Origin: Mesorhizobium sp. B2-1-8
GTDB taxonomy: Bacteria; Pseudomonadota; Alphaproteobacteria; Rhizobiales; Rhizobiaceae
Length of the DNA stretch: 64,000 nucleotides
Assembly (NCBI RefSeq): GCF_006442545.2
Contig: NZ_CP083952.1
Coordinates: forward strand, 1,302,001-1,366,000
Reading direction: 5' to 3'
The notes under the pieces: model-generated
Seen by the model: only the letters and a program-made list of their open reading frames with translations
What the model was told of the DNA's origin: nothing
Databases searched by the model: none
Part shown: one piece after another, positions 35,927 to 45,240 of the stretch
Position numbering within the stretch: the stretch's first letter is position 1
Layout of the letters: each line of letters begins with the position of its first letter
Translations under genes and position numbers: made by a program

Positions 35927-36709
35927 ATGACACTCATATCGCGTACTGCGCTGGCGCTTGCCGGATTCGGCCTCCTGCCGCTGACATCGGCACTCGCCGC
36001 CGACTACGATCCGCCGGTCTATGTCGACCAGGCGCCGGATTATGTGCCGGTCGAAGTCGGCTCAGGATGGTATCTGCGCGGCGACGTCTCCTACCTGGTG
36101 GAGAAGAGCTTCAAGAACGGGGATTTTACCTTCCCGTCAACGATCAACAACGAGAGCTTCGGTGAGAGCGAAGACGCATATTTTGCGAGCGTCGGCTTCG
36201 GATATCATTTCAACGATTACCTCCGCGCCGATCTCAATTTCGGCTATCTGCCCGGCAACAGCGCCAGCGTCAGCTATGATGATTCAGCGGTCGTAACGTC
36301 GCCTACATTGCCGCACGTGGGATCGGCATCGCTGAAGAACTATGCCTTCTCGGGTATGCTCAACGGCTATGTCGATCTTGGCACCTATGTCGGGATCACG
36401 CCCTACATCGGCGCCGGCATCGGTGTCGTCCGCAGCACGCGCAAACTTTCGGCGACCTACATCGATTACAATGACTCGGCCAACAATCTCACCCAGCAGG
36501 ACAACAAGAACCAGTACTCCCTGGCTTACACACTGAATGCCGGTCTGGCTTACCAGGTGTCGAAGAACGTTTCCGTCGATCTGGGCTATCAGTATTTCTC
36601 GGCACCCGACGCCGAATATGTGACGGCCGAAAGCCTGACCTCCTTCCCGGTCAAAAAGGGGATCAGCAATCACCAGGTCAAGCTCGGGTTGCGCTACGAC
36701 CTCTGGTAG
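35927..36709 (+). CDS. Outer-membrane beta-barrel protein, paralogue of the preceding gene
   Basis: A 260-residue protein with a signal peptide cleaved after ALA (about residue 24). Barrel strands include GWYLRGDVSYLVEKSF, SVGFGYHFNDYLRADLNFGY, MLNGYVDLGTYVGITPYIGAGIGVV and the terminal NHQVKLGLRYDLW, ending in the aromatic-last residue typical for BAM recognition. Sequence is related to but clearly different from the previous barrel. The insertions between strands (NNLTQQDNKNQ) are probably surface loops. CtrA box upstream. Confidence 0.9.
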   Translation: MTLISRTALALAGFGLLPLTSALAADYDPPVYVDQAPDYVPVEVGSGWYLRGDVSYLVEKSFKNGDFTFPSTINNESFGESEDAYFASVGFGYHFNDYLRADLNFGYLPGNSASVSYDDSAVVTSPTLPHVGSASLKNYAFSGMLNGYVDLGTYVGITPYIGAGIGVVRSTRKLSATYIDYNDSANNLTQQDNKNQYSLAYTLNAGLAYQVSKNVSVDLGYQYFSAPDAEYVTAESLTSFPVKKGISNHQVKLGLRYDLW

Positions 36710-36730
36710 GCTTGGGACAATTCAGGATTT

Positions 36731-36758
36731 TGACGGCGGATCCTCGTGGTCCGCCGTT
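36731..36758 (+). terminator. Terminator-like hairpin after second barrel gene
   Basis: GGCGGATCC-TCGT-GGTCCGCC with GTTTGCGTTT following. The T-run is broken, so strength is moderate. Confidence 0.6.
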
Positions 36759-36854
36759 TGCGTTTGAAGTTCACGCGATCCTGATCGCGGACCGCCTGTG
36801 TCCTGGCAGCGACAAAAACTTTTCTCTTGACGCCCGGGGCCTGAACGCATATCG

Positions 36855-36911
36855 CCGTCCGTGGGCCACCCCTCCCCAACGAGGGGCCACTATCTGGAAG
36901 GATAGACCACG
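36855..36911 (+). promoter_or_regulatory. serC leader RNA motif (cis-regulatory structure)
   Basis: Directly before serC, two hairpins (CCCCTC-CCCAAC-GAGGGG and CTATC-TGGAA-GGATAG) are enclosed by GTGG at 36861 and CCAC at 36907. The second contains GGAAGGA, the probable ribosome site, so it can hide it. A conserved leader upstream of serC with this layout is known from alphaproteobacteria (Rfam serC motif). Ligand or mechanism is not known. Assignment is by layout and context. Confidence 0.65.
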
Positions 36912-38087
36912 ATGACGACGCATACGAAGCCCGGACTCCGTCCGGCAAATCCCAATTTTTCCTCAGGTCCCTGCGCAAAACGTCCCGGCTGGTCGGTCGA
37001 GGCGCTGAAATCCGCCGCGCTCGGCCGTTCCCACCGCGCCAAGATCGGCAAGACCAAGCTCGAGCAGGCGATCGCGTTGACGCGCGAGATTCTCAACGTC
37101 CCGGCCGACTACCGCATCGGCATCGTGCCGGCCTCCGACACGGGTGCCGTCGAGATGGCGCTGTGGTCGCTGCTCGGCGAGCGCGGCGTCGACATGGTCG
37201 CCTGGGAAAGCTTCGGCTCCGGTTGGGTCACCGACGTGGTCAAGCAGTTGAAGCTGCCCGATGTGCGCAAGATCGAGGCCGGCTATGGCGCGCTGCCGGA
37301 CCTCGCCAGGATCGATTTCGACCGCGATGTGGTCTTCACCTGGAACGGCACGACCTCGGGCGTGCGGGTGCCGAACGGCGACTTCATTCCGGCCGATCGC
37401 AAGGGCCTGACCATCTGCGACGCCACTTCCGCGGCCTTCGCGCAAAGGCTCGATTTCGAGAAACTCGATGTCGTGACGTTTTCCTGGCAGAAGGTGCTGG
37501 GCGGCGAGGGCGCGCATGGCATGCTGATCCTGTCGCCGCGTGCCGTCGCGCGGCTGGAGAGCTACAAGCCTTCATGGCCGCTGCCGAAAATCTTCCGCCT
37601 GACCTCGGGCGGCAAGCTGATCGAAGGCATCTTCAAGGGCGAAACCATCAACACGCCGTCGATGCTTTGCGTCGAGGACTATCTCGACGCGTTGAACTGG
37701 GCGAAGTCGATCGGCGGCCTCGATGCGCTGATTGCCAGGGCGGATGCCAATGCCGCCGTGCTCGACCGGTTCGCGGAGAGATCCCCCTGGCTCGGCCATC
37801 TCGCCGTTGCGCCGGCGACACGGTCGAACACGTCGGTCTGCCTGTCCTTCAGCGACCCGGATATCGCGGCGCTCGACGCCGACGGGCAGGCTGCGTTCGC
37901 CAAGGGGCTTGTCTCGATGCTCGACAAGGAAGGCGTCGCCTACGACATCGGTTCCTATCGCGATGCCCCGCCGGGATTACGCATCTGGTGCGGCGCAACC
38001 GTCGAAACATCCGATCTCGAAGCGCTGCTGCCCTGGCTCGACTGGGCCTTCGCCAGCCAGAAGGCGTCGCTGAAAGCGGCTGCCTGA
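36912..38087 (+). CDS. serC: Phosphoserine aminotransferase SerC
   Basis: A 391-residue PLP enzyme of the alphaproteobacterial SerC subclass, converting 3-phosphohydroxypyruvate to phosphoserine; it can also act in vitamin B6 synthesis. The PLP lysine is K194 in [14 protein letters not shown], substrate-binding regions [13 protein letters not shown] (about 17-29) and [16 protein letters not shown] 36912. It is followed by serA, the preceding enzyme of the same pathway. Confidence 0.96.
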   Translation: MTTHTKPGLRPANPNFSSGPCAKRPGWSVEALKSAALGRSHRAKIGKTKLEQAIALTREILNVPADYRIGIVPASDTGAVEMALWSLLGERGVDMVAWESFGSGWVTDVVKQLKLPDVRKIEAGYGALPDLARIDFDRDVVFTWNGTTSGVRVPNGDFIPADRKGLTICDATSAAFAQRLDFEKLDVVTFSWQKVLGGEGAHGMLILSPRAVARLESYKPSWPLPKIFRLTSGGKLIEGIFKGETINTPSMLCVEDYLDALNWAKSIGGLDALIARADANAAVLDRFAERSPWLGHLAVAPATRSNTSVCLSFSDPDIAALDADGQAAFAKGLVSMLDKEGVAYDIGSYRDAPPGLRIWCGATVETSDLEALLPWLDWAFASQKASLKAAA

Positions 38088-38151
38088 GCTATTCCGCGGC
38101 GGCCCGAGGGCCGCCCCTTCCCGGATCAATCCCATTTTCAAGGAGGCCGCC

Positions 38152-39753
38152 ATGGCGCCCCGCGTTCTCGTCTCTGACAAACTCTCTCCCACCGCCGTGC
38201 AGATCTTCAAGGATCGCGGCGTCGAGGTCGACTATCTGCCCGACCTCGGCAAGGACAAGGAAAAGCTGCTCGAAGTGATCGGCCAGTATGACGGCCTCGC
38301 CATCCGCTCGGCGACCAAGGTCACCGAGAAGCTGATCAACGCCGCCACCAATCTCAAGGTCGTCGGCCGCGCCGGCATCGGCGTCGACAATGTCGATATC
38401 CCGGCCGCCAGCCGCAAGGGCATCATCGTGATGAACACGCCCTTCGGCAATTCGATCACCACGGCCGAGCATGCGGTGGCGATGATCTTCGCGCTGGCGC
38501 GACAGATACCGGAAGCCAATGCCTCGACCCATGCCGGCAAGTGGGAAAAGAACCGCTTCATGGGTGTCGAGATCACCAGCAAGACGCTGGGCGTCATCGG
38601 CTGCGGCAACATCGGTTCGATCGTCGCCACACGCGGCGTCGGGCTGAAGATGCATGTGATTGCCTTCGACCCGTTCCTGTCGGACAGCCGCGCCGAGGAG
38701 CTCGGCGTCCAGAAGGTCGAGCTGGACGAGCTCTTCGCCCGTGCCGACTTCATCACGTTGCATACGCCGCTGACCGACAAGACGCGCAACATCATCGATG
38801 CGGCGGCGATCGCCAAGATGAAGGACGGCGTGCGCATCATCAATTGTGCGCGCGGCGGGCTGGTCGTCGAGGCCGACCTGGTCGCGGCGCTGAAAAGCGG
38901 CAAGGTGGCGGGCGCCGGAGTTGATGTGTTTGAGGCCGAGCCGGCGGAGAACAATCCGCTGTTCGGCATGGAGAATGTCGTGGCCACCCCGCATCTCGGT
39001 GCCTCGACCACCGAGGCGCAGGAGAATGTCGCGCTGCATGTCGCCGAGCAGATGAGCGACTATCTGATCAAGGGCGCGGTCTCCAACGCCATCAACATGC
39101 CTTCGATCACCGCCGAGGAGGCGCCGCGGCTAAAACCCTTCGTCAAGCTCGCCGAGGTGCTCGGCGCCTTTGTCGGCCAGGTCACCGAGGATCCGATCAA
39201 GGAGGTCGAGATCCTGTTCGACGGCTCGACCGCGACGATGAACACGCGCGCCTTGGTGAGCGCCGCCCTTGCCGGCCTGATCCGGCCACAGGTGTCGGAC
39301 GTCAACATGGTGTCGGCACCGATCATGGTGAAGGAGCGCGGCATCATCGTCGCCGAGGTCAAGCGGGACAAGTCGGGCGTCTTCGACGGCTATATCAAGC
39401 TCACCGTCAAGACCGAGCACAGGACGCGCTCGATCGCCGGCACCTGCTTTTCCGACGGCAAGCCCCGCTTCATCCAGATCAAGGGCATCAACCTCGACGC
39501 CGAGGTCGGCCAGCACATGCTCTACACCACCAATGCGGACGCGCCCGGCATCATCGGCCTGCTCGGCACGGTGTGCGGCGAGAACGGCGTCAACATCGCC
39601 AACTTCCAGCTCGGCCGCAACCGGCCGGGCGGCGACGCCATCGCGCTGCTCTATCTCGATGCGCCCTTCCCGGAAAAGGTGCTGGAGCAGGTGCGGGGCC
39701 ACAAGTCGATCGACTCGGCAAAGCGCCTCCAGTTCGACGTGGGCGGGATCTAG
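38152..39753 (+). CDS. serA: D-3-phosphoglycerate dehydrogenase SerA
   Basis: A 533-residue long-type SerA that oxidises 3-phosphoglycerate. NAD-binding motif GVIGCGNIGSIV near residue 149; catalytic Arg in INCARGGLV near 233, Glu in DVFEAEP near 262, His in TPHLGASTTEAQ near 283. Then an intervening domain and a C-terminal ACT domain (about 455-533, with NADAPGIIGLLG) that normally senses serine. ATG follows AAGGAGG. Operon with serC. Confidence 0.97.
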   Translation: MAPRVLVSDKLSPTAVQIFKDRGVEVDYLPDLGKDKEKLLEVIGQYDGLAIRSATKVTEKLINAATNLKVVGRAGIGVDNVDIPAASRKGIIVMNTPFGNSITTAEHAVAMIFALARQIPEANASTHAGKWEKNRFMGVEITSKTLGVIGCGNIGSIVATRGVGLKMHVIAFDPFLSDSRAEELGVQKVELDELFARADFITLHTPLTDKTRNIIDAAAIAKMKDGVRIINCARGGLVVEADLVAALKSGKVAGAGVDVFEAEPAENNPLFGMENVVATPHLGASTTEAQENVALHVAEQMSDYLIKGAVSNAINMPSITAEEAPRLKPFVKLAEVLGAFVGQVTEDPIKEVEILFDGSTATMNTRALVSAALAGLIRPQVSDVNMVSAPIMVKERGIIVAEVKRDKSGVFDGYIKLTVKTEHRTRSIAGTCFSDGKPRFIQIKGINLDAEVGQHMLYTTNADAPGIIGLLGTVCGENGVNIANFQLGRNRPGGDAIALLYLDAPFPEKVLEQVRGHKSIDSAKRLQFDVGGI

Positions 39754-39790
39754 TCCACGCACCTCCACGGGTGACAAGTAATGCCATCAC

Positions 39791-39828
39791 GACGCCCCGT
39801 TTGCCAGCATGCATGCGGGGCGTTTCCA
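39791..39828 (+). terminator. Possible terminator after serA
   Basis: ACGCCCCG ... CGGGGCGT followed by TTCC, with a rather large loop (GCATGCATG inside also self-pairs). Confidence 0.5.
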
Positions 39829-39986
39829 TGACCGCTGGAGCCGCCCGAAGACGCTGCGTGTCACGCCGGCTATGGCTGCTGGCGTTGCAGACAAGCTTTG
39901 GGAAATCAGCGATATTGTCGCGCTGATTGAGGCTAAAGAGGCGGAGAAACCTCTGGTTCGCGGTCCGTAAAAAAACGGAGAGAGAA

Positions 39987-40304
39987 TTGAAATACGAATG
40001 GGCTGACAATCCCCACTTGGTTCTTCCAATTACAGCCTGTTTCGTGGTGCTGGTGCCAAGTTTCGCAGCCGTGTTTATCTCACTTCTGAGCATAATTGTG
40101 CGGACCAATTTGTTCGGCCCAATAGATGAGAAAAACCTCCCTTGGAGCGAACGTCTCGGGCGGCGTAATGCAAGACTGTACGCTGAGTTCTTCTCACCCC
40201 GCTTCCGGACGGCGCGCCGGGTCATGGCGTATGGTGTTATCTGCTATCTCTGCGCGTTCGGCGCGGCCTTTCTCATTGTGACGGTCTTCGGCCACCCGTC
40301 CTGA
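39987..40304 (+). CDS. Small two-helix membrane protein, unrecognised
   Basis: About 105 residues from a TTG with GGAGAGAG in front. Two helices (about 11-34, VLPITACFVVLVPSFAAVFISLL; about 79-100, VMAYGVICYLCAFGAAFLIVTVF) flank a basic cytoplasmic loop (LGRRNARLYAEFFSPRFRTARRV). GC content and codon use are lower than for neighbours, which suggests a recent arrival. No family recognised. An alternative start at 39927 would add 20 basic residues. Confidence 0.55.
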   Translation: MKYEWADNPHLVLPITACFVVLVPSFAAVFISLLSIIVRTNLFGPIDEKNLPWSERLGRRNARLYAEFFSPRFRTARRVMAYGVICYLCAFGAAFLIVTVFGHPS

Positions 40305-40339
40305 TCGCCAATTTCAAACTGACCCACTGCCGGAAAGCG

Positions 40340-41257
40340 CTACGCGCGCTTCCTGGAATTGCTCTGGCCGGAAGCCATCTTGCGCCCGCTGTGTTCGGCG
40401 AGCCCGATGCCGCCCAGGACGAGAACCAGCGCCAGCGCCTGATAGAGCTGGAACGTCTCACCGACAATCAGCACCGAAAGCAGCGTACCGAAGATCGGCA
40501 CCAGATTGATGAACAGGCCGGCGCGGTTGGCGCCGATCAGCTCGTTGCCCCTGATATAGGTTATCTGCGAGATGACCGAAGCGCCGATCGCCGTATAGAC
40601 GATGACGGCCCAGCCGCGCGCATCGGGCACGATCACCTTGCCGGCGGCGGCCTCCCACAGGAAGAAGGGCAGCGAGGTGATAAGTGCTGCGAACGACATG
40701 GCCAGCATCAGGCTCTGCCAGCGTATCGCCGGCTTCAGCCGCAGCCCGACCGAATAGCCGCTGTAGAGAACGACCGCGACCAGCATGATGGCGTCGCCGA
40801 AATTGAGCTCCAGCGTCAGCAGCCGGCGCGGATCGCCATGGCTGGCCGTCAGGATGACGCCGAAGATGGTCAGCGCCACGCCGGCGATCTGCGCCCAGTT
40901 CACGCGCAGGCGGAAGAAAACGAAATTGGCTGTCATGATCAGGATCGGCATCGCCGCCTGTTCGATCGAGACGTTGATCGCCGTGGTGTAGTTGAGCGCG
41001 GTGTAGAAGATGGTGTTGAACAGAGTGAAGCCGCTGGCGCCCAGCGCCGCCAGCACGAACCAGTGCCTGCGCACGACAGGCCAATCCTCCTGGATCGTGC
41101 GCCAGCCGATCGGCAGCAGGATCGCCACGGCCAGCATCCAGCGCAGGAAGACCAGCGTCATCGGCGAGACGTGGTCGACCGCCAGCTTGCCGGCCACCGA
41201 ATTGCCGCCCCACAGCAAGGTGGTGAGCAGCAGGAATATGTAGGCGCTTCGATGCAT
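40340..41257 (-). CDS. DMT superfamily (EamA) transporter
   Basis: A 305-residue protein with ten helices in two EamA halves (LLLTTLLWGGNSVAGKLAVD at the start; AVIVYTAIGASVISQITYIRGNE in the second half, ANRAGLFINLVPIFGTLLSVL at the end). It differs from the transporter at 10283. Substrate unknown. ATG 41257, converging on the small membrane protein. purA starts divergently 213 bases away. Confidence 0.9.
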   Translation of the reverse strand: MHRSAYIFLLLTTLLWGGNSVAGKLAVDHVSPMTLVFLRWMLAVAILLPIGWRTIQEDWPVVRRHWFVLAALGASGFTLFNTIFYTALNYTTAINVSIEQAAMPILIMTANFVFFRLRVNWAQIAGVALTIFGVILTASHGDPRRLLTLELNFGDAIMLVAVVLYSGYSVGLRLKPAIRWQSLMLAMSFAALITSLPFFLWEAAAGKVIVPDARGWAVIVYTAIGASVISQITYIRGNELIGANRAGLFINLVPIFGTLLSVLIVGETFQLYQALALVLVLGGIGLAEHSGRKMASGQSNSRKRA

Positions 41258-41469
41258 CGCGGGCTTCCGGCCGCGGGAATGGGCCGCGGTGTTTGCCGGC
41301 CTATTGCCCCCGTCAGCCCAAGTAAATGATGTCAAAGCCGGAAATTGTTGTGCCTCAGGGCATTTTTGGCGGCAAAGAAAGGTCGCACTCGCGAGGTCTT
41401 GACGCTATAGAGGCCTGTCGTTTCGAACCATATCCAAGCCGCGCGGCGGCGTCTCAAGGGAAAAGAAAC

Positions 41470-42768
41470 ATGGCCAATGTGGTGGTCGTCGGCTCGCAGT
41501 GGGGCGACGAAGGCAAGGGCAAGATCGTCGACTGGCTGTCGGAGCGCGCCGATGTGGTGGTGCGTTTCCAGGGCGGCCACAATGCCGGCCACACGCTGGT
41601 CGTCGACGGTAAGGTCTACAAGCTGTCGCTGTTGCCTTCGGGTGTCGTGCGGGAAGGCAAGCTGTCCATCATCGGCAATGGCGTGGTCTTCGATCCGCAT
41701 GCTTTCGTCGCCGAAGTGGAGAAACTGAAAGGCCAAGGCGTGGAAGTAACGCCGGATCGCCTGAAAATAGCCGAAAACACGGCGCTTATCCTGTCCGTAC
41801 ACCGGGAGCTGGACGGATTCCGCGAGGATGCCGCTTCGAATTCCGGAACGAAGATTGGCACGACCCGACGCGGTATCGGCCCCGCCTACGAGGACAAGGT
41901 GGGCCGGCGCGCCGTTCGGGTGATGGATCTGGCGGATTTGGAAACTTTGCCCCTGAAGGTCGACAGGCTGCTGACGCACCACAATGCGCTGCGTCGCGGG
42001 CTCGGCCATGCCGAAGTCACGCATGACGCGATCATGCAGGAATTGACCTCGGTCGCGAACAACATCCTGCCCTATATGGACCGCGTCTGGAAGGTGCTCG
42101 ACGACAAGCGCCGTGCCGGCGAGCGCATCCTGTTCGAGGGCGCGCAAGGCACGCTACTCGACATCGACCACGGCACCTATCCGTTCGTCACCTCGTCCAA
42201 CACGGTCGCCGGCCAGGCCGCGGCCGGCTCCGGCGTTGGCCCGGGCGCCATCGGCTATGTTCTCGGCATCACAAAGGCCTACACCACGCGTGTCGGCGAA
42301 GGTCCGTTCCCGACCGAGCAGAAGAACGAGATCGGCGAGTTCCTCGGCACACGCGGCCATGAATTTGGTGTCGTCACCGGGCGCAAGCGCCGCTGCGGCT
42401 GGTTCGACGCGGTGCTGGTGCGCCAGGCGGTCGCCGTCAACGGCATCAAGGGCATCGCGCTGACCAAGCTCGACGTGCTCGACGGGCTGGACGAGATCAA
42501 GGTCTGTACCGGTTACAGGCTCGACGGCGAGACGATCGACTATTTGCCGGCAAGCCAGGGCGCGCAGGCCCGCGTCGAACCCATCTATGAGACGCTGGAT
42601 GGCTGGAAAGGCACCACCGCCGGCGCACGCAGCTGGAACGATCTCCCGGCCCAGGCCGTCAAATATGTCCGATACATCGAGGAGCTGATCGGCGCGCCGG
42701 TCGCACTCCTCTCCACCAGCCCGGAACGGGACGACACGATACTTGTGACCGATCCGTTTCAAGACTAG
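41470..42768 (+). CDS. purA: Adenylosuccinate synthetase PurA
   Basis: A 432-residue enzyme that joins IMP and aspartate with GTP, first step from IMP to AMP. P-loop [11 protein letters not shown] (8-18) with catalytic D13 and H41 in [26 protein letters not shown] and the GTP-binding TKLDVLDGL are intact. Length is standard. The in-frame extension upstream of ATG 41470 lacks family similarity. Confidence 0.97.
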   Translation: MANVVVVGSQWGDEGKGKIVDWLSERADVVVRFQGGHNAGHTLVVDGKVYKLSLLPSGVVREGKLSIIGNGVVFDPHAFVAEVEKLKGQGVEVTPDRLKIAENTALILSVHRELDGFREDAASNSGTKIGTTRRGIGPAYEDKVGRRAVRVMDLADLETLPLKVDRLLTHHNALRRGLGHAEVTHDAIMQELTSVANNILPYMDRVWKVLDDKRRAGERILFEGAQGTLLDIDHGTYPFVTSSNTVAGQAAAGSGVGPGAIGYVLGITKAYTTRVGEGPFPTEQKNEIGEFLGTRGHEFGVVTGRKRRCGWFDAVLVRQAVAVNGIKGIALTKLDVLDGLDEIKVCTGYRLDGETIDYLPASQGAQARVEPIYETLDGWKGTTAGARSWNDLPAQAVKYVRYIEELIGAPVALLSTSPERDDTILVTDPFQD

Positions 42769-42844
42769 TTTCTGAAGCCTTTCCGGGCATCGCGGCTGAT
42801 TTGCGGGGGGCCGGCGCGGAGGCAAAATACAGGTCGACTGAAGC

Positions 42845-44590
42845 ATGGCAGATTTCGTTGCTGTTCTGAAAAACGCATTCGAGAAGCATGGCGACGAGAC
42901 GCCCGAGAAGCGTACGCGCATCTATAACAGCGTTCGCGCCATGCTGGCGAAGAAGCTTGCGGACTATTCGCCGCCGCTGGCTCCCGAGGCCATAGACAAG
43001 CAGAAACGCTCGCTGGACGACGCCATTGCCGGCGTCGAGCGGGACTATGCCAAGAGTGTGCCGGAAACGGATCCGCTCGCGGAACTGGAACACATCTTTT
43101 CCTCCATCGACCGAAACAAGAACCAGTCGAGCCACGTCAAGCAGCCGGCCAAGGCGGAATCGGTTCCCGCTCCTTCTCCGTATCGGCCCGCCCCTGCCGC
43201 AGCCAGCCCGGAGCCGTACAAACCGGCGCAGCCCGTGGCGAATCCCGAGCCCTACCGGCCTGCTCCAACCGCCAAGGCCGAGCCAGGGTGGCAAAGGCCG
43301 ACGCCGGTGCAGCCCGCTCCGGAGTTTTCGGAAAAGACCTTGCCGGGGATGGATGCGGATCGGGACGATGTCTTTGCCGATGACGAAGCGCCGGCAGGCG
43401 CCGACACTTTCGAGCGTTTGCGCCCGGCCGAACGCAAGCGCAGCTATGGCGGGTTGATCGTCGCCGTTGTCGCATTGCTGGTCGTTGCCGGCGGCGGTTA
43501 CGGCATCTGGCTGAACAAGGATGCCTTCGGCAAGATGCTGGGCTTTGGCGGCAGCAAGGTCGTTGCCAAGACCGAACCGGTGAAAACGACGCCGGCCAAG
43601 CCGGCGACCGATGCCGCGGCCACGCCACCGGCGCCCGCGACCGGCGCCGAAGGCCCGAAATTCACGCAGCGGCTGACGCCTGAAGGCGGCGAAACCGACC
43701 CCGGCCCGGCAGGCGGGCAGAGCGGCATAGGCGAGGGCGAGTCCGTCGCCGCGCTGACGACGCCGCCAACGGCAACGAATGCGCCGGCCACGGCAGCGCC
43801 GGCGGTTCCCGCTCCGGCTGCCAATACGCCGGCTGCCGGTACGCCTGCGCCAGCCGCGACCACGCCCGCGGCGGGCACACCGTCCGCGACACCACCCGCC
43901 AACGGGACCGCGGCCCCGGCCCCGGCCAGTGCGGCTGCCGCCACACCGCCGCCCGCGCCGGCAGGCGCAACGCCGCCCGCGACGGCACCGGCAAGCGCCG
44001 CGCCGGCGGCACCGGCCGCGGCGCAAACCTCGGTTCCGGTCGGCCAGAAGGCGATCTTCTATGAGGAGCGCACCAGCACTGCCCAGGGTTCGGCCGAGCC
44101 CGGCAGCATCGTCTGGTCGCTGGTGCAGGAATCGCCCGGCGGCGACCTGCCGCCAGAGCCGGCGATCCGTGCCGAGGCGACCATTCCCGGCAAGGACATC
44201 CAGTTGCGCATGACCATCCGCCGCAACACCGACAAGACCCTGCCGGCCAGCCACATCATCGAGATGATCTTCCTGACGCCCGACGGCTTCGAGGGCGGCG
44301 GCGTCGACAACATATTGCGCGTTGCCATGAAGAGCTCGGAACAGGATGCCGGCAGCCCGCTCATCGGCATCCCGGCCAAGATCGCCGACGGCTTCTTCCT
44401 CGTCGCGCTCAACGACACCAAGGCCGACGAAGACGCCAACATGACCCTGCTGCGCGGCCAGGACTGGATCGACGTGCCGGTGGTCTACAAGACCGGACGG
44501 CGGGCATTGCTGACCATGGAAAAGGGCCTTCCCGGCGAGAAGGTGTTCGACGAGGCGATCAAGGCCTGGCAGGCCAAGACGGCGGGCTGA
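42845..44590 (+). CDS. Large single-pass membrane protein with Pro/Ala-rich region, unrecognised
   Basis: 581 residues. An N-terminal helical domain (1-75: DFVAVLKNAFEKHGDETPEKRTRIYNSVRAML) is followed by a Pro/Ala-rich cytoplasmic linker (about 95-165, PYRPAP repeats) and one helix (about 200-222, GGLIVAVVALLVVAGGGYGIWL). A second low-complexity Ala/Pro/Thr stretch (about 235-395) leads to a C-terminal folded domain (about 400-581: GQKAIFYEERTSTAQG, ATIPGKDIQLRMTIRRNTDK, HIIEMIFLTPDGFEGGGVDNI). The C-terminal domain would be periplasmic. Known only as a conserved rhizobial hypothetical, as far as I can tell. The proline runs suggest EF-P dependence. Confidence 0.8.
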   Translation: MADFVAVLKNAFEKHGDETPEKRTRIYNSVRAMLAKKLADYSPPLAPEAIDKQKRSLDDAIAGVERDYAKSVPETDPLAELEHIFSSIDRNKNQSSHVKQPAKAESVPAPSPYRPAPAAASPEPYKPAQPVANPEPYRPAPTAKAEPGWQRPTPVQPAPEFSEKTLPGMDADRDDVFADDEAPAGADTFERLRPAERKRSYGGLIVAVVALLVVAGGGYGIWLNKDAFGKMLGFGGSKVVAKTEPVKTTPAKPATDAAATPPAPATGAEGPKFTQRLTPEGGETDPGPAGGQSGIGEGESVAALTTPPTATNAPATAAPAVPAPAANTPAAGTPAPAATTPAAGTPSATPPANGTAAPAPASAAAATPPPAPAGATPPATAPASAAPAAPAAAQTSVPVGQKAIFYEERTSTAQGSAEPGSIVWSLVQESPGGDLPPEPAIRAEATIPGKDIQLRMTIRRNTDKTLPASHIIEMIFLTPDGFEGGGVDNILRVAMKSSEQDAGSPLIGIPAKIADGFFLVALNDTKADEDANMTLLRGQDWIDVPVVYKTGRRALLTMEKGLPGEKVFDEAIKAWQAKTAG

Positions 44591-44616
44591 GAAGGCGGCG
44601 CAACGGTCGCCTTCGT

Positions 44617-44916
44617 TCAGAAACCCTGAAAAAGCATGTCGAGTGCGGCGACGATATCGTCGTGATGCTTTGTCAGGTTCAGCCGACTTTCACCCAATTC
44701 GCTTGCCGGGACGGTAGCAATCAGGTGTGTCGCCATAACCAGCTTCCGGCCGTTGATGTCGAAGATCGGATGAAGCTTTCGCATCGGCGGCGGCACCGTT
44801 GCGACCGGCAGTAGCGGGATGACTACCCGCGTCTTGAAATTGTCGAGCAGGTCGGATTGGACGTCGAGCAAATAGTTGCCTTCGACGCGACCGGCGAAGA
44901 CATCATAGCGCGGCAT
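44617..44916 (-). CDS. ccdB: CcdB-type toxin (gyrase poison)
   Basis: A 99-residue protein of standard CcdB length. It begins MPRYDVFAGRVEGNYLLDVQSDLLD and ends LNLTKHHDDIVAALDMLFQGF; the last residues (W/F-G-I/F end) are those that bind GyrA. Middle segment VVIPLLPVATVPPPMRKLHP is also typical. The ATG shares one base with the stop of the antitoxin gene (TGATG). Converges on the 42845 gene. Confidence 0.9.
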   Translation of the reverse strand: MPRYDVFAGRVEGNYLLDVQSDLLDNFKTRVVIPLLPVATVPPPMRKLHPIFDINGRKLVMATHLIATVPASELGESRLNLTKHHDDIVAALDMLFQGF

Positions 44917-45158
44917 CAGAACTGCCGGTACTCTTCCAACGGGATGCCGTTTTTGTCGATGTAGTCGTTCCACGCATCTATCGTGGGGCGGTTCTCAAGC
45001 TTCCACAGCCTCGTTTTCTCGGCCGCCACCGCTTCCGCGATGCCGGCCTCCGCAGCGCGCGAGACGTTCACATCAAGCCCCTTGGCTTCCCTCATGAGGT
45101 TCGAGTCGATCGACAGATTTGCTGGCTGACGGACCGCATTCAAGGCAATCTTACGCAT
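44916..45158 (-). CDS. ccdA: CcdA-type antitoxin
   Basis: An 80-residue protein: an N-terminal ribbon-helix-helix domain (NLSIDSNLMREAKGLDVNVSRAAEAGI) for operator binding and a C-terminal disordered arm (RPTIDAWNDYIDKNGIPLEEYRQF) that neutralises CcdB. GGAGG precedes the ATG at 45158. A near-perfect palindrome lies directly upstream and is its likely operator. Confidence 0.9.
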   Translation of the reverse strand: MRKIALNAVRQPANLSIDSNLMREAKGLDVNVSRAAEAGIAEAVAAEKTRLWKLENRPTIDAWNDYIDKNGIPLEEYRQF

Positions 45159-45173
45159 GGTGACCTCCGCAAC

Positions 45174-45194
45174 ATGCGCATAATATATGCGCAT
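45174..45194 (-). promoter_or_regulatory. ccdAB operator palindrome
   Basis: ATGCGCATA-ATA-TATGCGCAT, 9-base perfect arms with a three-base centre, starting 15 bases before the ccdA ATG. The AT-rich centre may form the -10 box. Ribbon-helix-helix antitoxins usually bind such sites to repress their own operon. Confidence 0.75.
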
Positions 45195-45240
45195 TCCGAT
45201 ATGGAGGCAATCAAATCAAGCTGCCTCGACTGCGGCGGAC

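Noticed and set aside
42659..44254. Minus-strand Arg/Gly-rich frame opposite the Pro/Ala-rich protein
   Set aside because: Mirror of the low-complexity sequence; no ribosome site or motif.
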